DNA of 64,000 nt from Mytilus edulis (Eukaryota > Mollusca > Bivalvia > Mytilida > Mytilidae). Under the pieces are notes generated by a model. That model did no database searches. It had not been told where the DNA came from and saw nothing but the letters and a program-made list of their open reading frames with translations. Both the position numbers and the translations under genes were made by a program. This document shows, piece after piece, positions 11,351 to 22,800 of this stretch. Where the stretch lies: assembly GCF_963676685.1 (NCBI RefSeq), contig NC_092348.1, positions 29,487,386 through 29,551,385 on the forward strand, in the 5' to 3' direction. The stretch's first letter is position 1; every line of letters begins with the position of its first letter.

Positions 11351-11764
11351 GTGGTAGTGCATATTTTCAATTTTTAATAATAAAATAAAACTATTTAATT
11401 TACTGACTGTATGTGTATGTTGAGATGGCTGATTTGAACGACTCAAAAATACTCAGGGGAAGCCTGTTCAAGATTTGAGTTGTGCGTGGAAAAAATGGTT
11501 GTTGCCTTATTTGTGTTCTGCAGGATGGAATTTGGTATGAGTGTGTGTGCATGTCCGGGACTGGATATGCGGTTGAATTAGTTTGTCTGTTAAGTGATTG
11601 CAATGAGATGATATGTGATTTTATAAAACATGGCCAGGCGTACGCGTGCATCTGTTCTTCATTGTGCGAGGTCTCTCCGTTTTAGATAATCTATCATGTC
11701 ACTAACGCTTGATGTGTTTTTGTGTAGGTTAGTGACATATCTAGCAGCCCTTTTCTACTTTTCG

Positions 11765-12111
11765 TTTACTTTTCTACATTGGTTAGAGGTATAGGGGGAG
11801 GGTTGAGATCTCACAAACATGTTTAACCCCGCCGCATTTTTTCGCCTGTCCCAAGTCAGGAGCCTCTGGCCTTTGTTAGTCTTGTATTATTTTAATTTTA
11901 GTTTCTTGTGTACAATTTGGAAATTAGTATGGCGTTCATTATCACTGAACTAGTATATATTTGTTTAGGGGCCAGCTGAAGGACGCCTCCGGGTGCGGGA
12001 ATTTCTCGCTACATTGAAGACCTGTTGGTGACCTTCTGCTGTTGTTTTTTATTTGCTCGGGTTGTTGTCTCTTTGACACATTCCCCATTTCCATTCTCAA
12101 TTTTATCTTCT
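11765..12111 (+). repeat. Family A copy inside the LINE (first)
   Basis: About 347 bp, nearly identical to the 3' UTR end of the copy at 8449-9282, from 'tttacttttctacattgg' to 'ccattctcaattttat'. On the minus strand the flanks aaaaagtacaaagaag and gaaaagtagaaaaggg resemble a target-site duplication of about 14 bp with substitutions. That fits target-primed insertion of a 5'-truncated copy. Confidence 0.8.
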
Positions 12112-12360
12112 TTGTACTTTTTCTATTTTGTTAACATCCTCAGTAAAGTAAGGGTCCCAAACTGAACAGGCATATTCTAGTGATGGTCTGACTAAAGATT
12201 TAATATGCCTGTTTCCTTTATACTGAGGTGGAACTGATGTTAAGATTCCTTCGTACTGTTGGCTTTATTACAGATGGTGTTTATGTGACTGTGCCATTTT
12301 AAGTCTGATTGAATTGTCACACCTAGGTATTTTGCCTTATCAACATAATACGTATTGTTA

Positions 12361-12708
12361 TTCTTTTACTTTTCTACATTGGCTAGAGGTATAGGGGGAG
12401 GGTTGAGATCTCATAAACATGTTTAACCCCGCCGCAATTTTGCGCCTGTCCCAAGTCAGGAGCCTCCGGCCTTTGTTAGTCTTGTATGATTTTAAATTTT
12501 AGTTTCTTGTGTATAATTCGGAGTTTAGTATGACGTCCATTATCACTGTACTATTATGCATATTTTAGGGGCCAGCTGAAGGACACCTACGGGTGCGGGA
12601 ATCCTCGCTACATTGAAGACCCATTGGTTGCCTTCGGCTGTTGTTTGCTCTATGGTCGGGTGGTTGTCGCTTTGACATATTCACCATTTCCTTTCTCAAT
12701 TTTATTTT
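12361..12708 (+). repeat. Family A copy inside the LINE (second, older)
   Basis: Same 3' UTR end as the neighbouring copy but more diverged, for example 'ggacacctacgggtgcggga' and 'gggtggttgtcgctttgaca'. It interrupts the reverse transcriptase between the catalytic-box region and KYLGVTIQSD. The greater divergence suggests a different source copy or an earlier insertion than at 11765. Confidence 0.8.
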
Positions 12709-13181
12709 TATGTTCACGAATGTGGACATGTAGAGTGTAATTATATGCGAATGGATTTTTATTTCGGCTGATGGACATGAAATTACACTTGTCCGAACGG
12801 AAAGACATTTTCCATGTATTTTCCCAAATGCCTAGTATGTTAAGGTCTTTTTGAAGGGTTCACAATCACTGTTTGATTTTATTACCAGATATGCATTGGT
12901 GTCACCTGCAAGTAGGCGTATGGTGGAATTAAACCCAACTGGTGTGTCGTTAATGTAAAATAAGAACAGACTTGGATCCAGAACAGAGCCTTGAGGCACT
13001 CCAGACTTTACAGGGACATAGCCTGAAGTCTCACCCTCTAGGATAACTGCTTGGGTACGACATGAAATAAAGCCCTGTATTCATGCATTTGTTATCCCCT
13101 ATATTCCATAGTAATTTAATTTGTTTGTTAATAAGTTATGGCTGACTTTATCAAAAGCTTTAGAGAAGTCCATTATAGCAG

Positions 13182-13935
13182 GAATTTATTCTTGGTACTC
13201 ATATGCAGATAAAAATTTTAAAGATATGCAAATAAACTCCGAAAATTACTCTAATATCAATGTACCTTTTAAACAATCAAAAAACGTGTTAAAATGTAAT
13301 ATTAAAAAGTGTGTTTCAGAGGAATATGAAAAAAACTACTTTAAATAAACTTTAAAAATTGAATTTCTCATCCAAACTTTGTCTCTATGGGAAATAAAAA
13401 CTAATTGTCAGTCTGAAGAATGTTTAAATTGTAATAATTTTATACATAGGCAGTTACTCTCAAAATTTAGACTTAGTGATCATTCCCTAGGCATTGAATT
13501 GGGAAGGTACAGAAACATTCCAAGAGCACAGAGATTATGTAATAAATGTGGAGTCCTAGATGACGAATTCCATTTCTTGTTGTATTGTGACATTAACATA
13601 TCATTGCGTTCTAATTTTTTGGATTATCTAAAAGACTATGTACCATCATTTCAACATCTTTATGAATTTAATAAACTAAAACACATTCTAAACCCCATTC
13701 CTGAACTTGTTTGTCATATTGGAGTCTTCATTAAACAGTCTTTAGAACTGAGGGGGTCAGACCCATGTCAGACAAGCTCATGATTGTGTTTTATACATAA
13801 ATTTAAAATTGAACTTTTAAAATATGTTCTCTTGTACTGTATTGTATTTCATTGTATTCCATTGTATTTAAAATGTATATTTGTTTGTTTGTATTGCTTG
13901 ACCCTTATGGGTGTAATTTTGCAATAAAGATTATT
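13182..13935 (+). mobile_element. LINE 3' end on the opposite strand
   Basis: A C-terminal LINE frame in forward orientation. After a short piece (SKNVLKCNIKKCVSEEYEK) it reads SLWEIKTNC, LSKFRLSDHSLGIELGRY and a CX2C...HX4C knuckle (LCNKCGVLDDEFHFLLYC), ending near HIGVFIKQSLELR at 13760. The 3' UTR ends with 'gacccttatgggtgtaattt' and 'gcaataaag'. It abuts the minus-strand LINE at 13180, so this 5'-truncated copy landed beside or inside it. One frameshift separates the two coding pieces. Confidence 0.75.
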
Positions 13936-14039
13936 ATAAGTACATCTGTTTGTTTTGAGTTTTCAATATTTTTATTGACATCATCTATAAATCTCATTAC
14001 TTTGATTTGTGTGGTATTTCTTAAGCATTTTTAAGGTTG

Positions 14040-14371
14040 ACGTCTCGTTCATGGTTATTATATATAAAAGTAAGAAAAAAAAGTGGTTTGATTGCAAAAT
14101 GTGAGAAATCGCCACCAAGGAACAAATTATAAAAAAGTTAGCAACCGTATGGCCTTCAACAAAGAACTAACTTCTTCTCTAAGTAAATTCCTCCGCACTG
14201 AGCACCCGTGTCACACGGTAAAAAAAAATCCCTTATTTTTTATTCAATACTGTTTAAAAACATGGAGCAGACCAGATTAGAATATATACAATCCTTACAA
14301 GAATATTGTTGTCTTAAACCCATGTAGTAATGTAAAATCTATCATAAGAATATTTACACCTACAATTTTAT
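14040..14371. other. Non-coding stretch, nothing recognised
   Basis: A 62-codon frame at 14092-14280 has no recognisable domain or signal. No repeat family was identified. Confidence 0.35.
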
Positions 14372-14470
14372 AAAATTGAGAATGGAAATGGGGAATGTGC
14401 CAAAGAGACAACAACCCGACCATAGAAAAAAAACAACAGCAGAAGGTCACCAACAGGTCTTCAATGTACC
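14372..14470 (-). repeat. Short family A fragment
   Basis: Reverse-strand copy of the last 100 bases of family A ('aaaattgagaatggaaatgg' through 'aggtcttcaatgta'), truncated sharply after that. The shortest family A piece in the window. Confidence 0.75.
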
Positions 14471-14576
14471 TGTTTTATGTACATTAAGCATAAAATAATG
14501 TTAATCAAAATACCCTTAAACGCACAGATTAAAAAGGAATGAAATAGACTTACTAGTAAAAGGTAAAAGGACAAAG

Positions 14577-14598
14577 TTTATTTATTTATTTATTTATT
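14577..14598. repeat. TTTA microsatellite, probable LINE 3' tail
   Basis: A run of five to six TTTA units (AAAT on the minus strand). It lies downstream of the large minus-strand LINE's 3' UTR, where many non-LTR elements carry a short microsatellite tail. I use it as the provisional 3' end of that element. Confidence 0.5.
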
Positions 14599-14996
14599 GA
14601 CAGAAAAAAATAAAAGGATTAATAAAAATATAGATTGCTATTTAATGGTCTGGGATTTATCATTACTATGTACACCACTTAAATTAAAATTAACTGTTAT
14701 TTTCCTGTACAGAACATGCAGAATTTATATCAGTATATTTCTATTTTACCAGTTGTTCTTCAGTTAAAATAGAAGTGGATTAAAAGGAATCATAGAACTT
14801 TTATAAAATCTAAAATATTTAGTCTGAAACATTACTTAGTTAGGCTTTTTTTTTTATTAAATCTAAAATATTGAATATACCTTTTTGTGTTACTTTGTCC
14901 ATTTAAGTTTACTCTTAAGCTTCCTATTAAGTTATTTGTCTGATAATTATCTAACTTAATTTTTTTTTTGGGGGGGGGATAAAGATTAATAGTTAT

Positions 14997-17900
14997 TTAG
15001 ACATTGCACCCGGGGTCTTTTGCCTCAAACTGCTTTGGTACTGCTATCCTTTTGTGTAATAATGTTCTTCCACAATGGAGGTCATAGCACAGTTTTCTAC
15101 TTATTCTTTCTATCTCTGTTGAAATTTCTTCGTTGAGAATTAGAATATTTTCCCGTACTTTGCTTGAGTCAATAATTACTTGCATTAATAGTTCTTTGTT
15201 TCCATCGAAGTGTTCTTGCCATTTATTCTGGCCTATATTGCATATTATAGCTTGTTTCAGTGCAGAAACACTTTTTGACGTTGTTCATTTAATGCTGGGC
15301 ATCTTTGTAGGAAATGCTTTAAGTCTTCCTGTTCTATTTGACAAAGCAGGCATTTTTGCTCATCACTATTTCCATTAAACCTTTGAATATGTTCTTGTAA
15401 TAGGTATGTTCCTGTCAGTAACCTAGCTTTAATGTTTGCCTTTTTGACCTCGTATGTTACTGGGGGTAATGTTCTCCATACGGGATGGACTTCGTGTATC
15501 TTAAGCAGTTGGATGTTACAATGTTTCAGTGTGGATTTTTCTTCCATTTCTTTTTGTAAGAAACTTGACCATTTCTCAACAATGCTCCTGTTAGTATCTT
15601 TTTTCCAATGAATTTTTGAGGGCAGATGTTCTTTGAATTCTGCTATTGATGGCAGATTGTAGAAATACAGGATTTCTTGTGCTCTTGAGTAGAAGCTGCA
15701 TTTATGGTCATCTGTCGTTCCATTACATTTTTCAGTTTTGTGTTTTCTGATGCTAGTATGGAATACAAGAGACTCAACTGTCTTTTGTGTAACTCTGCCT
15801 CATTTGGAAGGGCTCTAATTAGCATGTAAACTGCTGCACTAGATGTCCTAATTGGCAATGATTGGAAGCATCTGAGAGTTTTGAGGTGGAATTGCTTCAA
15901 CTCTGACATTTGGGTGGCATTTAGGGATAGTACTTCTAATCCATATAGTAATCTTGGGAGCACATAAGCTTGATATATCTTGTATATATCTGTTATAGGG
16001 TTTAGCCCTTCTTGTCCATTTAGTCCAACAGGAATTAAAGTATATAGTGTCCGCCTGGCTACACTGATATGTTCTTGAATATTCAGTTTTGTTTCGTTCT
16101 TACTTGCTCTGATGATGCCAAGATGGGTTGTCTGTTGGTCTTCTTTTATTGGTTTTTCTCCCAGAGTTATAGGATGTTGTTGTTTGGTTGTTTTTATCCT
16201 CTCTGTTTTGATAAGTGTACTCTTTTCTGGATGAATATCGTAGCAATGTTGACATGAAAATTTGTAGGCAATATTTAGCATTGCCTGGATTTCTGTTTCA
16301 TCTGTGGTCATTAAAACAATGTCATCAGCACATTATGGACTTCCACAGTAATCAAGACCCTATATTTAATCCTAAACCTCTTTTTTCTAGCTCTTCAGGT
16401 AGTTCATTTATATATAACTTGTATAAATGGGTTGATAATACTCCCCCTTGCCTTACTCCTTGCTTTATTGAAAATTGCTCGCTTAGATGGCTGTTCCACT
16501 TAATTTGTGATGACATATTGGTATATAAATCTTGAACCACTCTCCAGATTTCTGGTGGCAGTTCATAGAACAGTTTTTCCATGAGAATCATGTGGTGGAC
16601 CACATCAAATGCTTTCTGACTGTCAAGTGTAGCTAAGAACAGGTTCAGGTTTTGTTGCTTTGCATGTGCTATGCCCTCTGAAACTATCAATGCTGCCATA
16701 ATTGGAGATAGTCCTTCAGTGAATCCGAATTGTAGCTCGGATTGGTTATTGTTAAGATCTATCATTTTGTCAAGTAAGGCATATTCAAATACTTTCCCTA
16801 GGGCTGATGTAACAGTTATTCCCCTATAATTTTTGGTAGGGTGGAGTCCTTTCCTTTTTTGTGTACAGGTGTCAAGATTCCTGTTTTGGTATTTCTCCTA
16901 TAAGCATTATGTTGTTAAATAGAGACACTATATTTGGGCTTATGCTTTTACCTGCTTAGATGAAATGTTCTGCGGTGAGTGAGTATTCATCTGCTGTTTT
17001 TCCTGGGTTGAGCTTGCCTACAGCTTTTATTATTTCCTCCTTACTAAATGTTGTAATGTTACAGGTATCTATTTGATGTTTAATAATGTTGTTCATTAGC
17101 TCCAGTCTGTGCTTGCTATCCTCTAGGTACTCCTCGTCATAGTGCTCCTCATTTGATGGAACTGCTAGCTTTTCATAGTAGTCTGCAAATATACGCGTCT
17201 GTTCTTCTGGATTCATGATTTCTTCTTCATTCTCATTCTTAATTACTTTGGAGTTTGCATCTTTGGATTCATGCTTGTTTCTCCTGATCAGTCTATGAAA
17301 GGCTTTTGAATCAGGTTTATTCATTAGCTTGTTATAAAAGTTTTGTTTATCAATATGATCTTCTTTTCTTATTTGTTTCCTTAGCTCTCTTTTATGTTTT
17401 TTCATTTCCTGATATTCTGTATTTCCTTCATTCTTTGGTCGATCTTTTTGCTTACATGCATAGAATGCCTTTTTTGTTCTTTTCTATACATCCTTTACTT
17501 TTGGCGAGGCATTCCACTTTGGTCCTTTCAGGGCAACTATTTTCTTCATAACACTCATTTCAGTAGCTTCCTGTAAAATGTCTATGATATTAATTGCTTG
17601 TTGTTCTATATCAGTTTCATTTTGCATTTCATTATTCTTCCTTACTTGATTTACTTTTTGTTGGTAGTTTTCAATGTTTGTTTCTTCCCATTTCAGAATA
17701 GTTGTCTTTTTGCTTGTTGTGCTGTTAATCTTAGTTTTCCCCTTAACAATCAGGTTGAGTTTTGCCTTTACTGGTACATGTGCTGAACTGTTAAGTGGAT
17801 TTTAGTCCATAATCGTTGAATCCAAAAAGATTATTGCCTCTGATGTTTTCTAGGATGTAATCTATCTGCGAGGTTGAATTTCCATTATGGTGATAAAATG

Positions 17901-18460
17901 TAGGTTTGTGAGCATTTCTAACTGTATGCTTTAGCTGATGCTGACTGCAGAAGTTCTTAAGCAGTTTGTCATGGTTATTATTTCTAATTGGCATGAGTGT
18001 TCCATTCAAATCCCCCCCACTATGAACACATTGTGTGTTTGCTCATATTTATCAATCATTGACGTAATTTTATCAAGATGTTCTCTGTACTCTTTGTCTG
18101 ATCCTTTTGCCATTGTTGGCATAAAGCTGTTAACTAGTATGATTTTAATTGGTTCAGATTGAATTTCAGTGACTATTATTCTTTCTTCTTTTTCTAGCTT
18201 CCTGACCTTTTGCGAGATTGATTGAGGCCATATGGTTATTACTCCCCCTTTCCCCCTTCTTCTTTGTATTTCCAAATCAATTAGATTATCATCAAAGCTC
18301 GAGATATGATAGTCGCAGTCTGTCAGAATTTCTTTTAGTGCTACGGATTCATATCCATGTAACCAATGTTCTTGTAGGCATAGGATTGAGTTTTTTCAGA
18401 TATACCTTGTTGCCTTTGATTCCCTCAATGTTCATTGAGACAATATATAGCATTGTCTCA
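14997..18460 (-). pseudogene. LINE ORF2: endonuclease and reverse transcriptase, inactivated
   Basis: It starts with MLYIVSMNIEGIKGNKVYL near 18460. Endonuclease landmarks are CLQEHWL (after a frameshift), KIILVNSFMPT, FIVGG followed by a stop where GDLNG is expected, and STSQIDYILENI. The reverse transcriptase has KLNPGKTADEY, YRGITVT-like sequence, LDSQKAFDVVHH, KQGVRQGGVLSTHLYKLYIN, then CADDIVLMTTDETE just after a lesion at about 16340, and IHPEKSTLIK. The C-terminal part has YQAYVLPRLLYGLEVL and the CX2CX7HX4C-type knuckle CLLCQIEQEDLKHFLQRC, ending SRKLCYDLHCGRTLLHKR. Pieces lie at 18275-18006, 18009-17791, 17405-16956, 16765-16352, 16311-15643, 15547-15257 and 15185-14997. It would nick target DNA and copy the element RNA. 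Confidence 0.9.
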
Positions 18461-19086
18461 GTAGTATTTCGGTCTCCTGTCCAAGTTTTGGATGTCTGGT
18501 GGTTCCTTTGGTTGGCCTATTTTCCCTAAAAAATGCTGTTGTTTTTGCTTTTCTTCTTCTGTTGAATGTTGAGGAAGGTTCATTGAAGGGTGGTCAACAT
18601 GTTGATTATTAGGAACTGTTATTTCATTGTCTGGAGTTGCAGTAATTGTTGGTGTTTCTTTTAGGTTTTGTTCTTCATTTAGCAGAGATTCTGGATTTGT
18701 AAGTTGATCAATTGCTTGGGTCAGTTTAATTTCTATTTCGGCATGCCTTAGCGGACTTTAGCTAATTTCGGAGTTGGACTTTTCTTTTCTTTGCTCATTA
18801 TTACTGTGTCTTCCCATAGATATTCTATTATGGTAGTAGAGATGACTATTTTGTTGATAGGGTGGTGGTGGAGCTCTCGGCATTTCTTGTCTTAGTAGAT
18901 CATTTTGATGCACTGGGTTGTAGTGTTTTGGATCAATTTGACTGACTTGGTCTAGTCTTGAATGAGATTGGAGCTGATCATGACTGTTTAAGTAAGATTG
19001 ATCTTGTCCGTTAGTATAGGGATCATTTAGAGTTGTACCCTATTGTGACATTTTGGTGATGTTGTTCAGAGTTATACCCTCTTGCT

Positions 19087-19940
19087 CTTCAACTTCGTAC
19101 TTTATTTGGCCTTTTTAACTTTTTTTGATTCGAGCGTCACAGATGAGTCTTTTGTAGACGAAACGCGCGTCTGGCGTATATACTAAATTTAGTGCTGGTA
19201 TCTGTGATGAGTTTATTTAGAACCACTCGGTCGATGCCACTGCTGGTGGAGATTTATTTCCCCGAGGGTATCACAAGCCCAGTAGTCAGCACTTTTTGTG
19301 CTGACATGAATTGTCATTGATATGATTATATTTATAAATTTACTGTTTACAAATTTTTGAATTTTTTGAAATACTAAGGCTTTTCTACCTCAGGCATAGA
19401 TTACCTTAGCTGTATTTGGCAAAACTTTTAGGAATTTTGGTTCTCAATGCTCTTCAACTTCGTACTTCATTTGGCCTTTTTAACTTTTTTTGATTCGAGC
19501 GTCACTGATGAGTCTTTTGTAGACGAAACGCGCGTCTAGCGTATATACTAAATTTAGTCCTGGTATCTATGATAAGTTTATTTAGAACCACTGGGTCGAT
19601 GCCACTGCTGGTGGAGATTTATTTCCCCGAGGGTATCACAAGCCCAGTAGTCAGCACTTTTTGTGCTGACATGAATTGTCATTGATATGATTATATTTAT
19701 AAATTTACTGTTTACAAATTTTTGAATGTTTTGAAATACTAAGGCTTTTCTACCTCAGGCATAGATTACCTTAGCTGTATTTGGCAAAACTTTTAGGAAT
19801 TTTGGTTCTCAATGCTCTTCAACTTCGTACTTCATTTGGCCTTTTTAACTTTTTTTGATTCGAGCGTCACTGATGAGTCTTTTGTAGACGAAACGCGCGT
19901 CTAGCGTATATACTAAATTTAGTCCTGGTATCTATGATGA
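19087..19940 (+). repeat. Family C tandem array, 365-bp period
   Basis: The word 'cttcaacttcgtactt' recurs at 19087, 19452 and 19817, exactly 365 bp apart, giving about 2.3 nearly identical units. Each holds 'gtagacgaaacgcgcgtct', 'agtttatttagaaccactgg', 'gagggtatcacaagcccagt' and 'tactaaggcttttctacctc'. It splits the LINE ORF1 repeat region. The close identity of adjacent units points to recent tandem amplification or gene conversion. Confidence 0.9.
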
Positions 19941-20511
19941 GTTTATTTGGATCATTTTGAAGATGTTGATTTTGTTCGTAGTTATACCATCTTTGGTCTT
20001 TTTGTTGTTGTAGATGTGGTCCAGAGTTAAATCTTTTCGGATGATTTTGGTGAGTTTGACTTTGCCCTGAATTAAATGTATACCCTCTTGGATCATTTTG
20101 ACGTTGTTTTTGATTTTGTCCAGAGTTATACCCTCTTGGCTCTGCTTGATGTTGGATTTGTCCAGAGTTATACCCTGTTGGACTCATTTGATGTTGATTT
20201 TGTCTAGAGATATACCTTCTTTTGTCATTTCGATGTAGGATTCGTTCAGAGATATCCCCTCTTGGTTCAGTTTGGTGTTGGATTTGTCCAGAGTTATACT
20301 CTCTTGGATCTGTTTGATGTCGAAAATGTCCAGAGTTATATCTTCTTTGGTCATTTTGATGAAGCATTTGTCCAGAGATATACCCTCTTGGATCAGTTTG
20401 ATGTTTGCTGTGTCCATAGTTATACACTCTGGGATCAGTTTGATGTTGAGTTTGTCTAGAGTTATACCCTTGTGGATCTGTTTGCTGTTGGTTTTGCCAT
20501 TTTTCCTTTAA
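19941..20511 (-). repeat. Coding minisatellite, 42-bp (14-residue) period
   Basis: 'agagttatacc' recurs at about 42-bp steps (for example 20121, 20163 and 20205). On the minus strand this reads as an uninterrupted frame of about twelve units resembling HQTDPRGYNSGQIQ, with D, P, Y and GQ best kept. Further units of the same type lie either side of the family J and family C insertions. Spacing stays a multiple of three in most units, so the expansion arose while the frame was coding. Confidence 0.85.
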
Positions 20512-20862
20512 AAATGCCCTGTACCAAGTCAGGAATATGGTCATTGTTATATTATAGTTCGTTTCTGTGTGTATTACATTATAACGTTGTGTCGTTTGTT
20601 TTCTCTTATTTTTGAGTGTAAATTCACATTGCGATAAGACGTGTCACGTACTTGTCTATCCCAAATTCATGTATTTGGTTTTGATGTTATATATATTATT
20701 CTCGTGGGATTTTGTCTATGTGTGTTACATTTTAGTGTTATGTCGTTGTTCTCCTCTTATATTTAATGCGTTTCCCTCGGTTTTAGTTTGTTATCCCGAT
20801 TTTGTTTTTTGTCCATGGATTTATGAGTTTTGAACAGCAGTATACTACTGTTGCCTTATTTT
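20512..20862 (+). repeat. Family J repeat inserted in LINE ORF1
   Basis: Runs from 'ccctgtaccaagtcaggaat' to 'cagtatactactgttgcc' between two stretches of the LINE 14-residue repeat, so it is a later insertion. I recognise both end sequences as common in mussel repeats. It is non-coding and has no clear terminal inverted repeats. The exact ends are uncertain by a few bases. Confidence 0.6.
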
Positions 20863-22800
20863 TGTCCAGAGTCATACCATCTTGGATCATTTTGCCCAGA
20901 GTTATACCATCTTGGGTCATTTTGATGAAATTGACTTGGCCTCAATTCTTGAAATATTCTAGATTGTTCCATGGCATGGTGATGTTGCAACTAGTTGTAA
21001 TTATCAGTATGTCTCTCTCCTCTATGTGAATGAGTGGGGTCTTTTTGAGACTGTATCATCATTTGGGTTGTGATGGATGTGTTAAGACACATGAATTGGA
21101 CAATCTGACTTTCTAGCTGCTTTAGCCTCATATCCATCATTTGCCCATGCATTTCTTGTCTTATCTTATTTTCAAGCTCATCTCTCATTTGATCTATATT
21201 GCTTCTATTCGGATTACCTTGTTCTATATTTGGTTGCCTATTCATGCTATTGATGTTATCTGTTGGCTGTCCATTATTTTGCATCATCTCCATGTTTTTC
21301 TTTAGTAAATCTATTGTTTTGTCTTGATTCTTAATACGCTGTTCTAATGAGCTTATGTAGGCTATCTGTTCTAATTCAAATTTTCGGTTTTGTTGGTTAT
21401 TCATGTTGCTTTTTTTAACCGGTTGTTTCTGGTTCTATTTATCTATATTTCTATTATTTTCATATGCATTTACACTAGCACTTTCTAATGGCTGTTTTAC
21501 TGAGGTTTGCTCCTCCATATGGTGCCGAGATTGTCTATTCATAATATCTGATTCTCCCTCAAGATTGTTACTATTCATTTGAGTATGTTTCTGTTCAAGG
21601 CTTGCTGTTCTCTGTTTTGTTTCTCTAATAATATTATCTTCTTCCTTGTACAAGGCACTCCGAGTTCCCTCATCATTGTCTAGTTCTATAATTGTTAAAT
21701 CCAGGTTGGTTGTTTGTCGAGCTTCATTGTTTTCACTCTTATCTTCTATTACTATAGCATTTGTTGGTTGCTGTTGTAACTTTACAAATTTGGATGGTTG
21801 TTGATTAGAAGCTTGATGTTGATTGGAGTCTCTGTCAGATTTTGTGATTGTGCTCCTAAAGAGAGCCTCGTCATTACATAGATCACAAATGTATGGTATG
21901 TCTGGATCAATCTTACGTATCTCCATTTCTGTAAGCTTTAGACAGGTGTAGTGGAACCATTCATTACATTCGTCACAGGCTATTGTGTTATATTTTTTAT
22001 TCTTCTCAGCATATTTGGCATTTGTAGCTATTCTCATTCTGTTGTTGTTGGTCTTCACCTTTGTCAAATTCATCATCTTGTTGTTTTGGGTTCTTGTCAA
22101 TTTCTTTATTGATTGGTGCTGCTTTGTCTTTGTGGTTTATATCCTCTTTTTCTTCATTTTGGACATTACAAGCAGCTGTTATAGTTAGCTTCATAGTTTC
22201 AGCCATACTTCTATTCAGCTCATCTAATGCAGGTTGTGTTTGCTGAATGAACTCTTGTATTGGCTCTAGTATGTTTTCTGCAAATATATTGATTTCAGAG
22301 CCATTACCTAAGATGGAATTATTCGTCCTGTATGAGTTTATAGTGCATTTTGATTGCTTCCCATAGGTTCCATCAGGCTTCTTTTTGTATATCTTATAGA
22401 TGTCTTCAACTTGCAGTCCCTTTTCTTCATGACTTTGGTGTCGTGTTGCATGGTATGCTTTATTAAAGGGGTCGTAAATATGTATTTCTTGAGTTTGGTT
22501 CTGAATACCTCGTATGCTGCTGTGCTGAGTTCTATATACAGATTTCCAGCTTTAAGATTGACTTCTATGTGTTTTGACTTACATTTGTCTATCTTCTTGG
22601 AGAGAGCATTTTGCCTGTTAAGTTTATACCCTTTATTTTTTCCTTCTATTTCATGTTTATCTGGCGATGGCGGTCGCAATAAAGTTTTCGACCTTTCACT
22701 TCTACGTAATGTTTTTGATACTTGTTTTTCATCTTGTTCTGCCATGGCCATTTTGGTCTCTAAACTTTTTTGCTTGTTCAGATGTTGTATAGAAATGTTA

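Larger units (their letters stand above)
11353..13180 (-). mobile_element. Second broken LINE, split by two family A copies
   Basis: Reading leftwards from 13180: FSKAFDKVSHNLLTNKLNYYG, a SGVPQGS motif, LFLFYINDTPVGFNSTIRLL, a decayed catalytic box (LAGDT where FADD is expected) and a KIHGKCLS thumb remnant. After a family A insertion comes KYLGVTIQSDLKWHSHINTI and RPSLEYACSVWDPYF...KIEKVQRR. After a second family A insertion come RAARYVTNLHKNTSSVSDMI and the end ILNRLPLSIFESFKSAI. The order shows one original element with two later insertions. Stops and frameshifts make it inactive. Confidence 0.85.
18500..22751 (-). pseudogene. LINE ORF1: basic head, PHD finger, coiled coil, 14-residue repeats
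   Basis: From the ATG at 22751: a basic N-terminal segment (LRRSERSKTLLRPPSPDKHE). From 22206 comes a polar region, then a C4HC3 PHD finger: CQIC, CDEC, WFHYTC and CDLC. One frameshift near 22006 falls between the first and second cysteine pairs. A Q/N-rich linker follows, then an in-frame stop near 21435, then a predicted coiled coil (21404-20991; SLEQRIKNQDKTIDLLKKN). Next is a 42-nt tandem repeat coding for units like HQTDPRGYNSGQIQ, broken by family J and family C insertions. The end is a P/Q-rich tail (MPRAPPPYQQNSHLYY) close to ORF2. It probably bound RNA and chromatin in the live element. Confidence 0.8.
14577..22800 (-). mobile_element. Large two-ORF non-LTR retrotransposon
   Basis: A near-complete but inactivated LINE of about 8.2 kb including later insertions. 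ORF1 (from the ATG at 22751) carries a PHD finger, a coiled coil and a long tandem peptide repeat. ORF2 carries an APE-type endonuclease, a reverse transcriptase with an intact CADD box and a C-terminal zinc knuckle. PHD fingers in ORF1 are known from CR1-like elements; I do not assign the clade further. Family C (19087-19940) and family J (about 20512-20862) are inserted in ORF1. A monomer array lies immediately upstream and probably belongs to its 5' UTR. Frameshifts and in-frame stops occur throughout. Confidence 0.88.

Noticed and set aside
20262..20511. Plus-strand frames of 65-79 codons rich in V, L and S
   Set aside because: They are the antisense of the ORF1 14-residue repeat and keep a frame only because the unit is 42 bp.
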